From Mammaliicoccus stepanovicii (GTDB lineage Bacteria; Bacillota; Bacilli; Staphylococcales; Staphylococcaceae): 34,938 nt of DNA. This document shows, one piece after another, positions 27,174 through 34,938 of this stretch (position 1 is its first letter; each line of letters starts with the position of its first letter). The stretch lies in contig NZ_PPQZ01000072.1 in NCBI RefSeq assembly GCF_002902525.1, positions 1 through 34,938 on the forward strand, given 5' to 3'. The translations under genes and the position numbers were made by a program. The notes below the pieces were generated by a model, which was not told the DNA's origin, did no database searches, and worked only from the letters and a program-made list of their open reading frames with translations.

Positions 27174-29003
27174 TTGGCAAGGTTTGACGAATTATTTAAT
27201 GATAATGTAGATACAAAGGAACAAATATTGATTATTCCAACTTGGAGAGATTGGATTACAAATATAAATAGTTTATTAGGTTCAGATTATTTACGAAATT
27301 ATAATACATTATTAAATAAACCTGAATGGAAAAATATTGCTAAAGAGAAAAATATCGACATCGTATTTTGTTTACATCCGAACATGCAATCATTTATAGA
27401 ATACTTTAATATTCCTGATTATATTAAAGTCATTAAACAAGGCGAAGTAGATGTTCAAGTATTAATTAAAGAAAGTAAATTAATGATAACAGATTACTCA
27501 AGTGTTGCATTTGATTTTAGTTTTCTTGGAAAACCAGTCATATATTATCAATTTGATAGAGATTTATTTTTAGGAAGTTTGCCATCGCATTTAAATATGG
27601 ATGAAGAACTACCTGGTAGAATAGTTGATAGTGTAGAAGGCGTGTTAGAAGCGGCTCAATATTATGTGGATCATTCATTTGAAAATGAACAATCTATTAT
27701 AAACAGAACGAACCGATTTATCGCTTATAAAGATACTGATAATTCTAAACGAATTTATCAAGCAGCTAAAACTTTCAAACGAAAAAATAAAATTAATGAT
27801 CTCGTAAAATATGATATTTTATCACAGCATATCTTAACGAGGTTTAGAAAAAACAGCAAATACTTTGATGTGATGAGTTATATGAATAAATTTTTAGTTA
27901 AATTTGCGAAAATCGATCCTAAATTAATCGTGATAGAAAGTAATTTAGGAAAACAAGTTACAGATAGTCCTAAAATGATTTATGACCAACTGAAAACTTT
28001 AAATAAAGGATATAAAATTGTATGGGTAACGAATAAAATTTATCCATTTGATGATGAAAATGTTGTGACAGTTAAAAGGTTGAGTCCGGAATATTTCAAA
28101 TATTTATCTATAGCAAAATATTGGATTAATAATCAGAATTTCCCTCACTACATTGAGAAGAAAAAAGAAACAGTCTACATTCAAACTTGGCATGGAACAC
28201 CTCTAAAGAAAATGCTGAATGACGTTGAAGAATTTAGTGGAAGAGATGAGGGTTATATTGATCGAATAAATCATTCTGTATCAAAATGGGACTACCTCGT
28301 TTCACCTAGTCCATATGCTACACAATGTTTTAAATCTGCATTTAACTTTAAGAAGGAAATGTTAGAAGTTGGATATCCAAGAAATGATGTTTTTTATCAA
28401 GATAAAAATGAATTATTAAATAAGCAAAACATCATTAAGAGAAAATTATCAATTCCAAAAGATAAAAAAGTCATACTTTATGCACCAACGTTTAGAGATG
28501 ACGAAGTTTCGGCAGCTAAAAAACATTTAATCAATTTAAAATTAAATTTATATCAAATGAAACAAAATCTTGGTGATGAATATGTATTATTATTAAGACC
28601 ACATATTATCATCAGCAATAATATTATCATCGATAAGTCATTAGAACATTTTGTATATAATGTTGCGAGTTATGAAGATATTAGTGATTTATATTTAATC
28701 AGTGATATTTGTATAACGGACTACTCTTCAGTTATGTTTGATTTTGCGAATACTAGAAAACCTTTATTATTCTTTACGTATGACTTTGAACATTATAAGG
28801 ATAATTTAAGAGGATTTTACATGAATTTCGAACAAGAAGCTCCGGGTCCATTATTAAGAGACAATGACGCATTAATCGATGCTATAACAAATTTAGACAA
28901 GGTAAACGAGAATTATAGCGACAAATACGATAAGTTTTATAATAAATTCTGTTCATATGAACATGGAGATGCAGCAAAACAAATCGTTGATAAATTATTT
29001 TAA
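27174..29003 (+). CDS. Tandem-domain TagF-type protein, C-terminal part (gene broken by deletion/frameshift)
   Basis: The frame is open from 27156 and homology is visible from about 27165 (VTGLARFDELF). A TTG at 27174 is the only nearby start and has no ribosome site. Residues 1-200 complete the first Glyphos_transf domain (IIPTWRDW, FCLHPN, ITDYSSVAFDF). Residues 250-605 form a second, intact-looking domain: SDSPKMIYDQL, YIQTWHGTPLKKM (His340), VGYPRNDVF, LYAPTFRDD, LLRPHI and ITDYSSVMFDFANTRKP. The original product was therefore a protein of about 1,060-1,070 residues with two transferase domains. The second domain closely resembles tagF-like 1 and could work only if translation restarts. 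Confidence 0.75.
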   Translation: MARFDELFNDNVDTKEQILIIPTWRDWITNINSLLGSDYLRNYNTLLNKPEWKNIAKEKNIDIVFCLHPNMQSFIEYFNIPDYIKVIKQGEVDVQVLIKESKLMITDYSSVAFDFSFLGKPVIYYQFDRDLFLGSLPSHLNMDEELPGRIVDSVEGVLEAAQYYVDHSFENEQSIINRTNRFIAYKDTDNSKRIYQAAKTFKRKNKINDLVKYDILSQHILTRFRKNSKYFDVMSYMNKFLVKFAKIDPKLIVIESNLGKQVTDSPKMIYDQLKTLNKGYKIVWVTNKIYPFDDENVVTVKRLSPEYFKYLSIAKYWINNQNFPHYIEKKKETVYIQTWHGTPLKKMLNDVEEFSGRDEGYIDRINHSVSKWDYLVSPSPYATQCFKSAFNFKKEMLEVGYPRNDVFYQDKNELLNKQNIIKRKLSIPKDKKVILYAPTFRDDEVSAAKKHLINLKLNLYQMKQNLGDEYVLLLRPHIIISNNIIIDKSLEHFVYNVASYEDISDLYLISDICITDYSSVMFDFANTRKPLLFFTYDFEHYKDNLRGFYMNFEQEAPGPLLRDNDALIDAITNLDKVNENYSDKYDKFYNKFCSYEHGDAAKQIVDKLF

Positions 29004-29016
29004 TATTAATAAAGAA

Positions 29017-29181
29017 AAAGTCTGGGACATAATGAATAAGTCCCAGACTTTGTTGTATATTGGCAGTAGATGACTGAACTGAAAATACGCTTTATATCAA
29101 GCTTTTTTCAATTCTAGTCATACTTGCCGGGTTAGGACAAGGAAATCTTTTTTGATAAAATGAGATTTCTGCCCCACTCCC
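29017..29181. repeat. Staphylococcal dispersed intergenic repeat with hairpins
   Basis: The segment begins with a 12-bp hairpin (29017-29028 with 29040-29051) that can terminate the preceding gene. It continues with TTGGCAGTAG, CAAGCTTTTTTCAATTCTAG and TTGCCGGG, and ends GCCCCACTCCC after a second hairpin (GGAAATCT...AGATTTCT). I recognise this order from a repeat found in many intergenic regions of S. aureus; the match is from memory. No protein is encoded. Confidence 0.7.
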
Positions 29182-29186
29182 TTTTC

Positions 29187-29201
29187 TTGTAATGATTACA
29201 A
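29187..29201. promoter_or_regulatory. Perfect 7-1-7 dyad (Fur/Zur/PerR-type) before tagF-like gene 3
   Basis: TTGTAATGATTACAA is a perfect 7-1-7 inverted repeat. It differs at two symmetric positions each from the Zur (TCGTAATNATTACGA) and PerR (TTATAATNATTATAA) boxes. Its right part can alternatively pair with AATCATTAC at 29212-29220. A TATAAT-like sequence lies downstream near 29255, and the gene starts 93 bp after the dyad. Confidence 0.4.
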
Positions 29202-29294
29202 TTTATATATAAATCATTACTAAAATTAACACATTCATGTATCATTAAATTATTATAATAAAAGTAAAGTTCATGAATGAATACGAGGTGCAAT

Positions 29295-30977
29295 ATGATT
29301 GAAATCATAAACAAAGAAAAAATTGTGAATATTGAATCGATACAATCAATAGTGAAGCAAGAAACAACGCATATTATTCTAAAGGATAAACATACCCAAA
29401 TTTATGAAAATATTCTTGAATACGTAGATTTAGGTAAAGAATCCATCGTAACAGATTATACATATAATGGTTATTACATAAACGATTGTCGTTATTTTGG
29501 AAATGACTTTATAACAATAGAAGACTGGTTTAATAATCATAACTTACAGCCCAATATAATATATGAAATGAATGATCTTCAATGGTTAATTTCCAACTTT
29601 GAATGGGAAACAAGTTTCGATATTGCCTTAAATGCAATCATTCATTTAAACAACATAAAAATAGAATCACATGTCATATTTGATTTTACTAAAGAATGTC
29701 AAATGAGTTACACGAGTCTCAAACAACCACATCAAAATGAATTAGATCCAGTTACTCAATTTTATTTAAACAAATTAGCACGTTTAAAACTAAGGAAAAT
29801 ACCTTTCAATGTGAATCATACAACTTTGCCACGAAATGCGAGAAGTATGGATAAGATTATGTATAAGAGTAAATTTAAGCTTCCAAGTGTTATGTATAAG
29901 CTAATGTATCAGTACATTCAACAGAAGCAGATGAAAGCTATTAACATTTATGAGAAAGATAAGAATAAAATAAAGCCATATGTCGTTTTTTTAGGATTTG
30001 ATTACGGTTATAGAGGCAGTTCTAAATATTTATATGAATATTTTGTTCAAAATAATGTACATCATCAAGTTTATTTTGTAACTGATGATCAAGAAGGGCA
30101 GAATTTTATTTCTCCTTCTGATAAAGCAACTAAGAAATTAATAGAAGAAGCAAAAGTAGTGATTTTAGAGAGTTATTCACCAGATCATATAAAAGCAAAC
30201 GGTACAATTATTCAGATATGGCATGGTACGCCGATAAAGCGATTATTTTTAGATAGCGATGAACCGAAGCAAAATAAAGAAATTTATCATTATCGTGCAC
30301 GAAAATATAATAAATTGATTAAACAAAATTATTTTGTGACGGATATTGAAGCAATTAATACGAAGTTTCAGTCGGCATTCCCGCTACATGAAACAAAGAT
30401 TATCGCATGTGGTTATCCGCGAAACCAATTTTTACTTGAAAATATTAATAAGACAGATGTCATTAATCAAATAGAAATTAAGTTAAAATTAGACAAAAAT
30501 AAACAAACAATTTTATATTCTCCAACATGGCGGGACAATCATGAAAGTCATTATTTACTGGATTTTCCTGATGATATCGCAAAAAATTATAATATTATTT
30601 ATAAATATCATGAAGAAGACCAAAATGAAAATACTAATGAATATATCATGTATAATGACATTGAGACACAACAATTATTGTTAGTCTCAGATATTGTGAT
30701 TAGTGATTATTCCTCAATTGTATTTGATGCGTTAACAATTAATAAACAGGTATATCTATATACACCAGATTTTGATTTATATACACAAAATAGAGGATTA
30801 TACGAAGACGTATTTAACACTATAAATTGCAACCAATATCATGACTCAAAATCATTATTTGAAGCTATAAACAACAATAAATATATAGAAACAAACAATA
30901 AGTACGTAAATAAAAATAACCATTCATTTGAAATGATCTATCAGTTGATTGATGATGTGATGAATGGAAAAAGGTGA
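29295..30977 (+). CDS. TagF-type CDP-glycerol glycerophosphotransferase family protein (tagF-like 3)
   Basis: 560 residues from the ATG at 29295 (GAGGTG 6 nt upstream). Residues 1 to about 235 form a domain I do not recognise (includes SIVTDYTYNGYYINDCRYFG). Residues 236-555 are Glyphos_transf: YVVFLGFDYGYRGSSKYLYE, IQIWHGTPIKRL, CGYPRNQFLL, ILYSPTWRDN, IIYKYHEED and VVISDYSSIVFDAL. The usual RPH is replaced by KYHEED, so acceptor or chemistry may differ from tagF-like 1. Its stop overlaps the 5' region of the GT4 gene. It could add glycerol phosphate or polyol phosphate to a second acceptor; the substrate is unproven. Confidence 0.85.
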   Translation: MIEIINKEKIVNIESIQSIVKQETTHIILKDKHTQIYENILEYVDLGKESIVTDYTYNGYYINDCRYFGNDFITIEDWFNNHNLQPNIIYEMNDLQWLISNFEWETSFDIALNAIIHLNNIKIESHVIFDFTKECQMSYTSLKQPHQNELDPVTQFYLNKLARLKLRKIPFNVNHTTLPRNARSMDKIMYKSKFKLPSVMYKLMYQYIQQKQMKAINIYEKDKNKIKPYVVFLGFDYGYRGSSKYLYEYFVQNNVHHQVYFVTDDQEGQNFISPSDKATKKLIEEAKVVILESYSPDHIKANGTIIQIWHGTPIKRLFLDSDEPKQNKEIYHYRARKYNKLIKQNYFVTDIEAINTKFQSAFPLHETKIIACGYPRNQFLLENINKTDVINQIEIKLKLDKNKQTILYSPTWRDNHESHYLLDFPDDIAKNYNIIYKYHEEDQNENTNEYIMYNDIETQQLLLVSDIVISDYSSIVFDALTINKQVYLYTPDFDLYTQNRGLYEDVFNTINCNQYHDSKSLFEAINNNKYIETNNKYVNKNNHSFEMIYQLIDDVMNGKR

Positions 30978-30982
30978 TAATC

Positions 30983-32152
30983 GTGAAGTCATTTACATTT
31001 TTAGTGCATAATATTTATCATATGGGTGGAACAACTAAATCTATTTCGAATTTAGCAAATATATTAAGCGAAAAGGGACATAGAGTAAAAATCATTTCTG
31101 TTTTTAAAGCAAGTACACAACCTTATTTCAAATTGAATAAAGATATTGAAATTATACCTATTATCGAATATGCCAAAACACCACAAGGTTTAATTAATAT
31201 ACTGTTTAATCGGATTCATAAATATACACCATTTTTAAAGCCTAAAATCATAAATAAAAATGAACCAGGCTTAAATCAATTTTCTAGTTATGTAGAAAAT
31301 AAAATCATCAAAAAATTACAACAAATTGATACCGATATTGTTGTTGGTACGAGGGCAAGTTATAATTTATTAATAGCTCAATATGTTGAAGAGCATATCA
31401 TAAAAATAGGCATGGAACATATGTATTTAAATGCGCATCCAAAATCATATCAACAAGATATAATAAAAGGATATGAAAATTTAAATATAGTGACAACCTT
31501 AACGAAAGATGATCAACAAGATTATAAAAAACAATTGAAAAATCCACATATCATAGTAGTGTCGAACATTTTAAATGAACCTAAATATGACATACCGAAG
31601 AAAAATGTAATCGTCGCTGCTGGTCGTTTTGACTATGAAAAAGGTTTCGATTTATTAATTGAAAGTATAAACTTGATTCAAGAAGACATGAGAAAATATG
31701 ATTACGTATTAGAGTTATACGGAGATGGCCAAGAAAAAGAAACATACATTAATTTAATAAATAAATTTAATGTTGGAGATATTATTAAACTAAGACCAAC
31801 AACAAATGAATTATCTAAAGTATTAGCATCAAGTAAAATTACTGCAGTACCTTCCAGAGTTGAAGGATTTGGTTTAGTTATTCTTGAGGCAATGTACCAA
31901 CAAAATATAGTGATTGGTTATCAAGGATGTTACGGACCAGAGTTTCTAATAGAGCATAATGTTAATGGTTATTTAATTCCAAGTAATGATATAATTAAAT
32001 TTAGTAATCGTATAATTGAAGTTATAGAACATTATGATTCAATAGAAATTCAAAGTGTTATAAATGAATCTGAAATCAGAACAAAACAATTTGATAAAAA
32101 TGAAATATATTCAAAGTTTTTAAATGATATAGAGGGACTTTTTGAACAATAA
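30983..32152 (+). CDS. Family 4 glycosyltransferase in the WTA locus
   Basis: A GT-B, retaining GT4 enzyme of 389 residues. The N-terminal domain has HNIYHMGGTTKSISNLANIL; the C-terminal donor-binding domain has VAAGRFDYEKGFDLLIES, LYGDGQEKE and the EX7E motif in RVEGFGLVILEAM, then NGYLIPSND. A GTG start at 30983 with AAGGTGAT is preferred; a GTG at 30974 overlaps the previous gene. Being just upstream of galU and pgcA, it probably uses UDP-glucose to glycosylate the glycerol-phosphate polymer, the job of TagE in B. subtilis. It is much shorter than TagE, which I recall as about 670 residues, so it is not a simple orthologue. Confidence 0.85.
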   Translation: MKSFTFLVHNIYHMGGTTKSISNLANILSEKGHRVKIISVFKASTQPYFKLNKDIEIIPIIEYAKTPQGLINILFNRIHKYTPFLKPKIINKNEPGLNQFSSYVENKIIKKLQQIDTDIVVGTRASYNLLIAQYVEEHIIKIGMEHMYLNAHPKSYQQDIIKGYENLNIVTTLTKDDQQDYKKQLKNPHIIVVSNILNEPKYDIPKKNVIVAAGRFDYEKGFDLLIESINLIQEDMRKYDYVLELYGDGQEKETYINLINKFNVGDIIKLRPTTNELSKVLASSKITAVPSRVEGFGLVILEAMYQQNIVIGYQGCYGPEFLIEHNVNGYLIPSNDIIKFSNRIIEVIEHYDSIEIQSVINESEIRTKQFDKNEIYSKFLNDIEGLFEQ

Positions 32153-32179
32153 GTTTATCTTTATTAAAGGAGACAAATT

Positions 32180-33052
32180 ATGACTAAAAAAATTACAAAG
32201 GCTATCATTCCTGCTGCAGGGTTAGGAACGAGATTTCTACCAGCAACGAAAGCGATGCCAAAAGAAATGTTACCTATATTGGATAAACCAACAATACAAT
32301 ATATCGTTGAAGAAGCGGTACGTGCCGGAATAGAAGATATTATTATTGTGACGGGTAAACATAAACGCGCGATTGAGGATCATTTTGATAATCAAATTGA
32401 GCTTGAACAAAACTTGAAAATGAAAAACAAAATGTCATTATTACATAAAGTCCAACATTCAACTGACCTTGCAAATATGTTCTATGTTAGACAGAAAGAA
32501 CAAAAAGGACTCGGCCATGCAATTTGGAGTGCTAAACAATTTATTGGAAATGAACCTTTTGCAGTATTATTAGGTGATGACATTGTTGAATCAGACGTTC
32601 CAGCAATTGAACAGTTAGTTAGTCAGTATGAAAAGACCGGAAAATCAATTATTGGTGTCCAAGAAATAGATTATAAAGACACACATCGTTATGGAATTGT
32701 TGACCCTATGCAATCTAAAAATCGCTTATATGAAGTGAATAAATTTGTTGAAAAACCAAAAGAAGGTACAGCACCTTCAAATTTAGCAATAATGGGGCGT
32801 TATGTTCTTACACCGGATATTTTTGATTATTTAGAAAATCAAGAAATAGGTGCAGGTGGAGAAATTCAGCTTACGGATGCTATTGAACGATTAAATCAAG
32901 ATGATCAAGTCTTTGCTTATGATTTCGAAGGAGAAAGACATGATGTTGGTGAAAAAATCGGATTTGTAAAAACAACGATACAATTTGCATTGAATGACGA
33001 AGAAATGTCTGAAGATGTTAAAGCATTTATTAAATCGTTAAATTTAAATTAG
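32180..33052 (+). CDS. galU: UTP-glucose-1-phosphate uridylyltransferase GalU/GtaB
   Basis: It makes UDP-glucose from UTP and glucose 1-phosphate. The 290-residue protein has the nucleotidyltransferase loop [21 protein letters not shown] at residues 12-32, [33 protein letters not shown] and KFVEKPKEG, all as in bacterial GalU/GtaB. AAAGGAG precedes the ATG. UDP-glucose is also needed for the lipoteichoic acid glycolipid anchor (YpfP), so placement here ties the WTA locus to a shared precursor pool. Confidence 0.96.
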   Translation: MTKKITKAIIPAAGLGTRFLPATKAMPKEMLPILDKPTIQYIVEEAVRAGIEDIIIVTGKHKRAIEDHFDNQIELEQNLKMKNKMSLLHKVQHSTDLANMFYVRQKEQKGLGHAIWSAKQFIGNEPFAVLLGDDIVESDVPAIEQLVSQYEKTGKSIIGVQEIDYKDTHRYGIVDPMQSKNRLYEVNKFVEKPKEGTAPSNLAIMGRYVLTPDIFDYLENQEIGAGGEIQLTDAIERLNQDDQVFAYDFEGERHDVGEKIGFVKTTIQFALNDEEMSEDVKAFIKSLNLN

Positions 33053-33057
33053 AATAT

Positions 33058-33094
33058 AATCCACTTATGATATTAAAAACTAAGTGGATTTTTT
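33058..33094 (+). terminator. Terminator-like hairpin between galU and pgcA
   Basis: A perfect 10-bp stem (33058-33067 with 33081-33090) is followed by TTTT and lies in the 56-bp galU-pgcA gap. With no separate pgcA promoter seen, it may only attenuate read-through. Confidence 0.65.
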
Positions 33095-33108
33095 AGAAGG
33101 TGAACGAG

Positions 33109-34743
33109 TTGAGAGAAAGATGGGAAGAACAGCTTAGTGAAAGTCTAGTAGAGAAATTTTATTTAACACAGACTGAAGATGAGAAACAAGAAGGTTTTCA
33201 GTATGAATTAAAATTTGGCACAGCTGGTATTAGAGGAAAGTTTGGACTAGGAGAAGGTAGATTAAATAAATTTACAGTTCAAAAAATTGCGCTCGGAATA
33301 GTGCATTATTTACAACATGAACAAAACCCTTCAATCGTGATACATTTTGATACAAGGCACTTGTCTCAAGAATTTGCACTTATTTTTGCCAACACTTTTT
33401 CGCAGTTTAATATTAAAACTTACTTACCAAATACATATAAGACGACACCTGAATTATCATTTGCAGTTAGAAATTTACAAACTAGTCTAGGTATTATGAT
33501 TACAGCTAGTCACAATCCACCTAATTACAATGGTATTAAAGTATATGGAGCGGATGGAGCACAACTTTCTGTTACTGAATCAGAAGTTTTATCACATGAA
33601 ATTGAAAAACTCGGTAATCCATTAAATATCCAAACTGCAAGTAAACAAAGTTTATATATACAAGAATTGCCAGAAGGCATTCAAGACCAATACTTTGAAC
33701 AAATAAAGGCATCAGTAGGTCAAATACCTAAATCGGATTTACGTGTTACATTTTCTAGTTTACATGGCACAAGTGTACCCATAACACCACAACTTCTGGA
33801 AAAGTTTAATTTCAAAAATTATGTGTTAGTTAAGGAACAATGTGTCGTAGATCCAGATTTCAGTTCTGTTAAAAGTGCGAATCCAGAGGACCATGAAGCA
33901 TTTAATTTATCGATTGATTATGCACATCATTACGATGCTCATCTCATGATAGCGACTGACCCAGATGCAGATAGAATTGGTATTGCGATAAGAGATAGAG
34001 ATCATACAATTACGTATCTTAACGGAAATGAAATAGGGGCATTGTTACTTAATTATCAAATCAAGAAGACACGTCACGTATCTAACCGAGTTGCAATACA
34101 ATCCATTGTTACAAGCATATTAAGTGATAAACTTGCTGAAAGAAATAATATTAAAATGTACCATGTATTAACTGGATTTAAATTCATTGCAGAAAAAATA
34201 AAGCAAATTAATACAAATCCTGAAGAAAATTTTATTTTTGCATTTGAAGAAAGTTATGGATATCTTGCAGCGGATTTTGTGAGAGATAAAGATGCAATAC
34301 AAATCATACCGCTAATCATTAAATATGCTTCTGAACTACAACTAGAAAACAAAACATTAAGAGATGAATTAAATGATATTTATGCAACAGTTGGACAATG
34401 TCAGGATAAGCTTTTTTCACATACATTTGATGGTGTTGAAGGTAAAGCACATATACAAAACATTATGACCAAATATCGTAACAACACACCAACAAAAATA
34501 GGTAACTTAGAAGTATTGAAAGTAGAAGATTATCAAAATCAACAATCACATGATTTACAAAGTAATAGAAAGACACCAATAGATTTACCTAAAGCTGATG
34601 TTATTAAATTGATATTTAATGAAGGATTTATTGCACTTAGACCATCAGGAACTGAGCCGAAAATAAAACTTTACGTTTCACTTGAAACTGAAGATTTTGA
34701 GAATGTATCAGAAGAAATGAATCAATTTATATTTAATAAATAA
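33109..34743 (+). CDS. pgcA: Alpha-phosphoglucomutase PgcA
   Basis: It interconverts glucose 6-phosphate and glucose 1-phosphate, feeding GalU. It is an alpha-D-phosphohexomutase of 544 residues with all four domains: GTAGIRGKFG, the catalytic phosphoserine in ITASHNPPNYNG (about Ser134), the metal loop ATDPDADRIG, the sugar-binding FAFEESYGY, and the C-terminal phosphate site RPSGTEPKIKLY. Length fits the PgcA subgroup rather than GlmM. A TTG at 33109 was chosen because AGAAGGTGA sits about 5-8 nt before it; a GTG at 33100 is the alternative. Confidence 0.94.
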   Translation: MRERWEEQLSESLVEKFYLTQTEDEKQEGFQYELKFGTAGIRGKFGLGEGRLNKFTVQKIALGIVHYLQHEQNPSIVIHFDTRHLSQEFALIFANTFSQFNIKTYLPNTYKTTPELSFAVRNLQTSLGIMITASHNPPNYNGIKVYGADGAQLSVTESEVLSHEIEKLGNPLNIQTASKQSLYIQELPEGIQDQYFEQIKASVGQIPKSDLRVTFSSLHGTSVPITPQLLEKFNFKNYVLVKEQCVVDPDFSSVKSANPEDHEAFNLSIDYAHHYDAHLMIATDPDADRIGIAIRDRDHTITYLNGNEIGALLLNYQIKKTRHVSNRVAIQSIVTSILSDKLAERNNIKMYHVLTGFKFIAEKIKQINTNPEENFIFAFEESYGYLAADFVRDKDAIQIIPLIIKYASELQLENKTLRDELNDIYATVGQCQDKLFSHTFDGVEGKAHIQNIMTKYRNNTPTKIGNLEVLKVEDYQNQQSHDLQSNRKTPIDLPKADVIKLIFNEGFIALRPSGTEPKIKLYVSLETEDFENVSEEMNQFIFNK

Positions 34744-34748
34744 ACGAT

Positions 34749-34788
34749 ACGAGAAAATCACGATTAAATGTGATTTTCTCGTTTTTTT
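34749..34788 (+). terminator. Terminator of pgcA and the WTA locus
   Basis: A 13-bp stem (34749-34761 with 34770-34782) with an 8-nt loop is followed by a run of T, 5 bp after the pgcA stop. Confidence 0.9.
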
Positions 34789-34842
34789 ATGCGTACATAT
34801 CTTTTAAATAGAATTTTAGTTCAATTTTTAAGCTACATTACA

Positions 34843-34938
34843 AAGTCATGGAATAAGTCTGTAATTAATCCACGAAATGGAGCAAGTCATGGAATAAGTC
34901 TGTAATTAATCCACGAAATGGTGCAAGTCATGGAATAA
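34843..34938. repeat. 41-bp tandem repeat array, running off the window
   Basis: The sequence AAGTCATGGAATAA begins at 34843, 34884 and 34925, exactly 41 bp apart. The two complete units are nearly identical (GGAGC versus GGTGC at the end). There is no spacer between units and 41 is not a multiple of three. The array continues past the end of the window. Confidence 0.9.

Noticed and set aside
27150-27180. Programmed -1 frameshift joining the two halves of the broken TagF-type gene
   Set aside because: The local sequence (TTAAAGTAA) is not a good slippery heptamer, no following stem-loop stands out, and about 35-40 conserved residues are missing in any case.
29132-29314. A 60-codon leftward frame across the end of the dispersed repeat
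   Set aside because: It lies within repeat and promoter DNA, has no ribosome site and no recognisable protein features.
34843-34938. Possible CRISPR array
   Set aside because: The repeats abut one another with no unique spacers, the unit is 41 bp with no strong palindrome, and no cas gene is visible.

Overview
The window is chromosomal DNA from a Staphylococcus. Evidence: low G+C, the divergent menA / menF-menD-menH-menB arrangement, a bifunctional Atl autolysin with two catalytic domains, an LPQTG-anchored surface protein, a dispersed intergenic repeat of the type common in staphylococci, and a tag/tar wall teichoic acid (WTA) cluster. Protein divergence from the S. aureus sequences I remember, and the absence of ribitol-phosphate genes (tarI/tarJ/tarL) in the WTA cluster, point to a non-aureus species with a glycerol-phosphate WTA. 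I cannot name the species. I saw no tRNA, rRNA, insertion sequence, prophage or CRISPR array.

Layout. 1-433: 3' end of a Cna_B/LPXTG surface protein gene. 550-6306: menaquinone genes (menA leftward; menF-D-H-B rightward with short overlaps). 6519-9289: leftward aminotransferase plus RocB-like M20 peptidase pair. 9417-9953: small conserved protein. 10172-11170: leftward membrane acyltransferase. 11333-14824: atl, with a 96-bp-repeat acidic propeptide and a reduced set of SH3-like wall-binding modules. 14944-17239: GNAT, DUF2538-like and LytR-CpsA-Psr (LCP) genes, all leftward. 17438-34743: a 17-kb WTA locus (tagA, tagH, tagG, tagB, tagX, an fmtA-like gene, tagD, three further CDP-glycerol glycerophosphotransferase-type genes of which one is broken, a GT4 glycosyltransferase, galU, pgcA). 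34843-34938: 41-bp tandem repeats running off the window.

How it fits together. TagA and TagB build the linkage unit, TagD makes CDP-glycerol, the TagF-type proteins polymerise glycerol phosphate, and TagGH exports the polymer. The LCP protein next door can attach it to peptidoglycan. PgcA and GalU make UDP-glucose, which the GT4 enzyme may use to decorate the polymer. The FmtA-like protein may remove D-alanine esters outside the cell. Atl acts on the wall to which the polymer is attached.

The most interesting signal is regulatory. The three main intergenic regions of the WTA locus (lcp/tagA, tagH/tagG, tagD/tagF) each carry two TGTAAA hexamers exactly 20 bp apart, set in an 11-9(-11) bp series of related hexamers. 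This looks like a shared WalR/PhoP-type response-regulator site. Other points of interest are the broken tandem-domain TagF gene, the fmtA-like gene inside the WTA locus, a Fur/Zur-type dyad before the third tagF-like gene, and two sets of 41-bp-period repeats.
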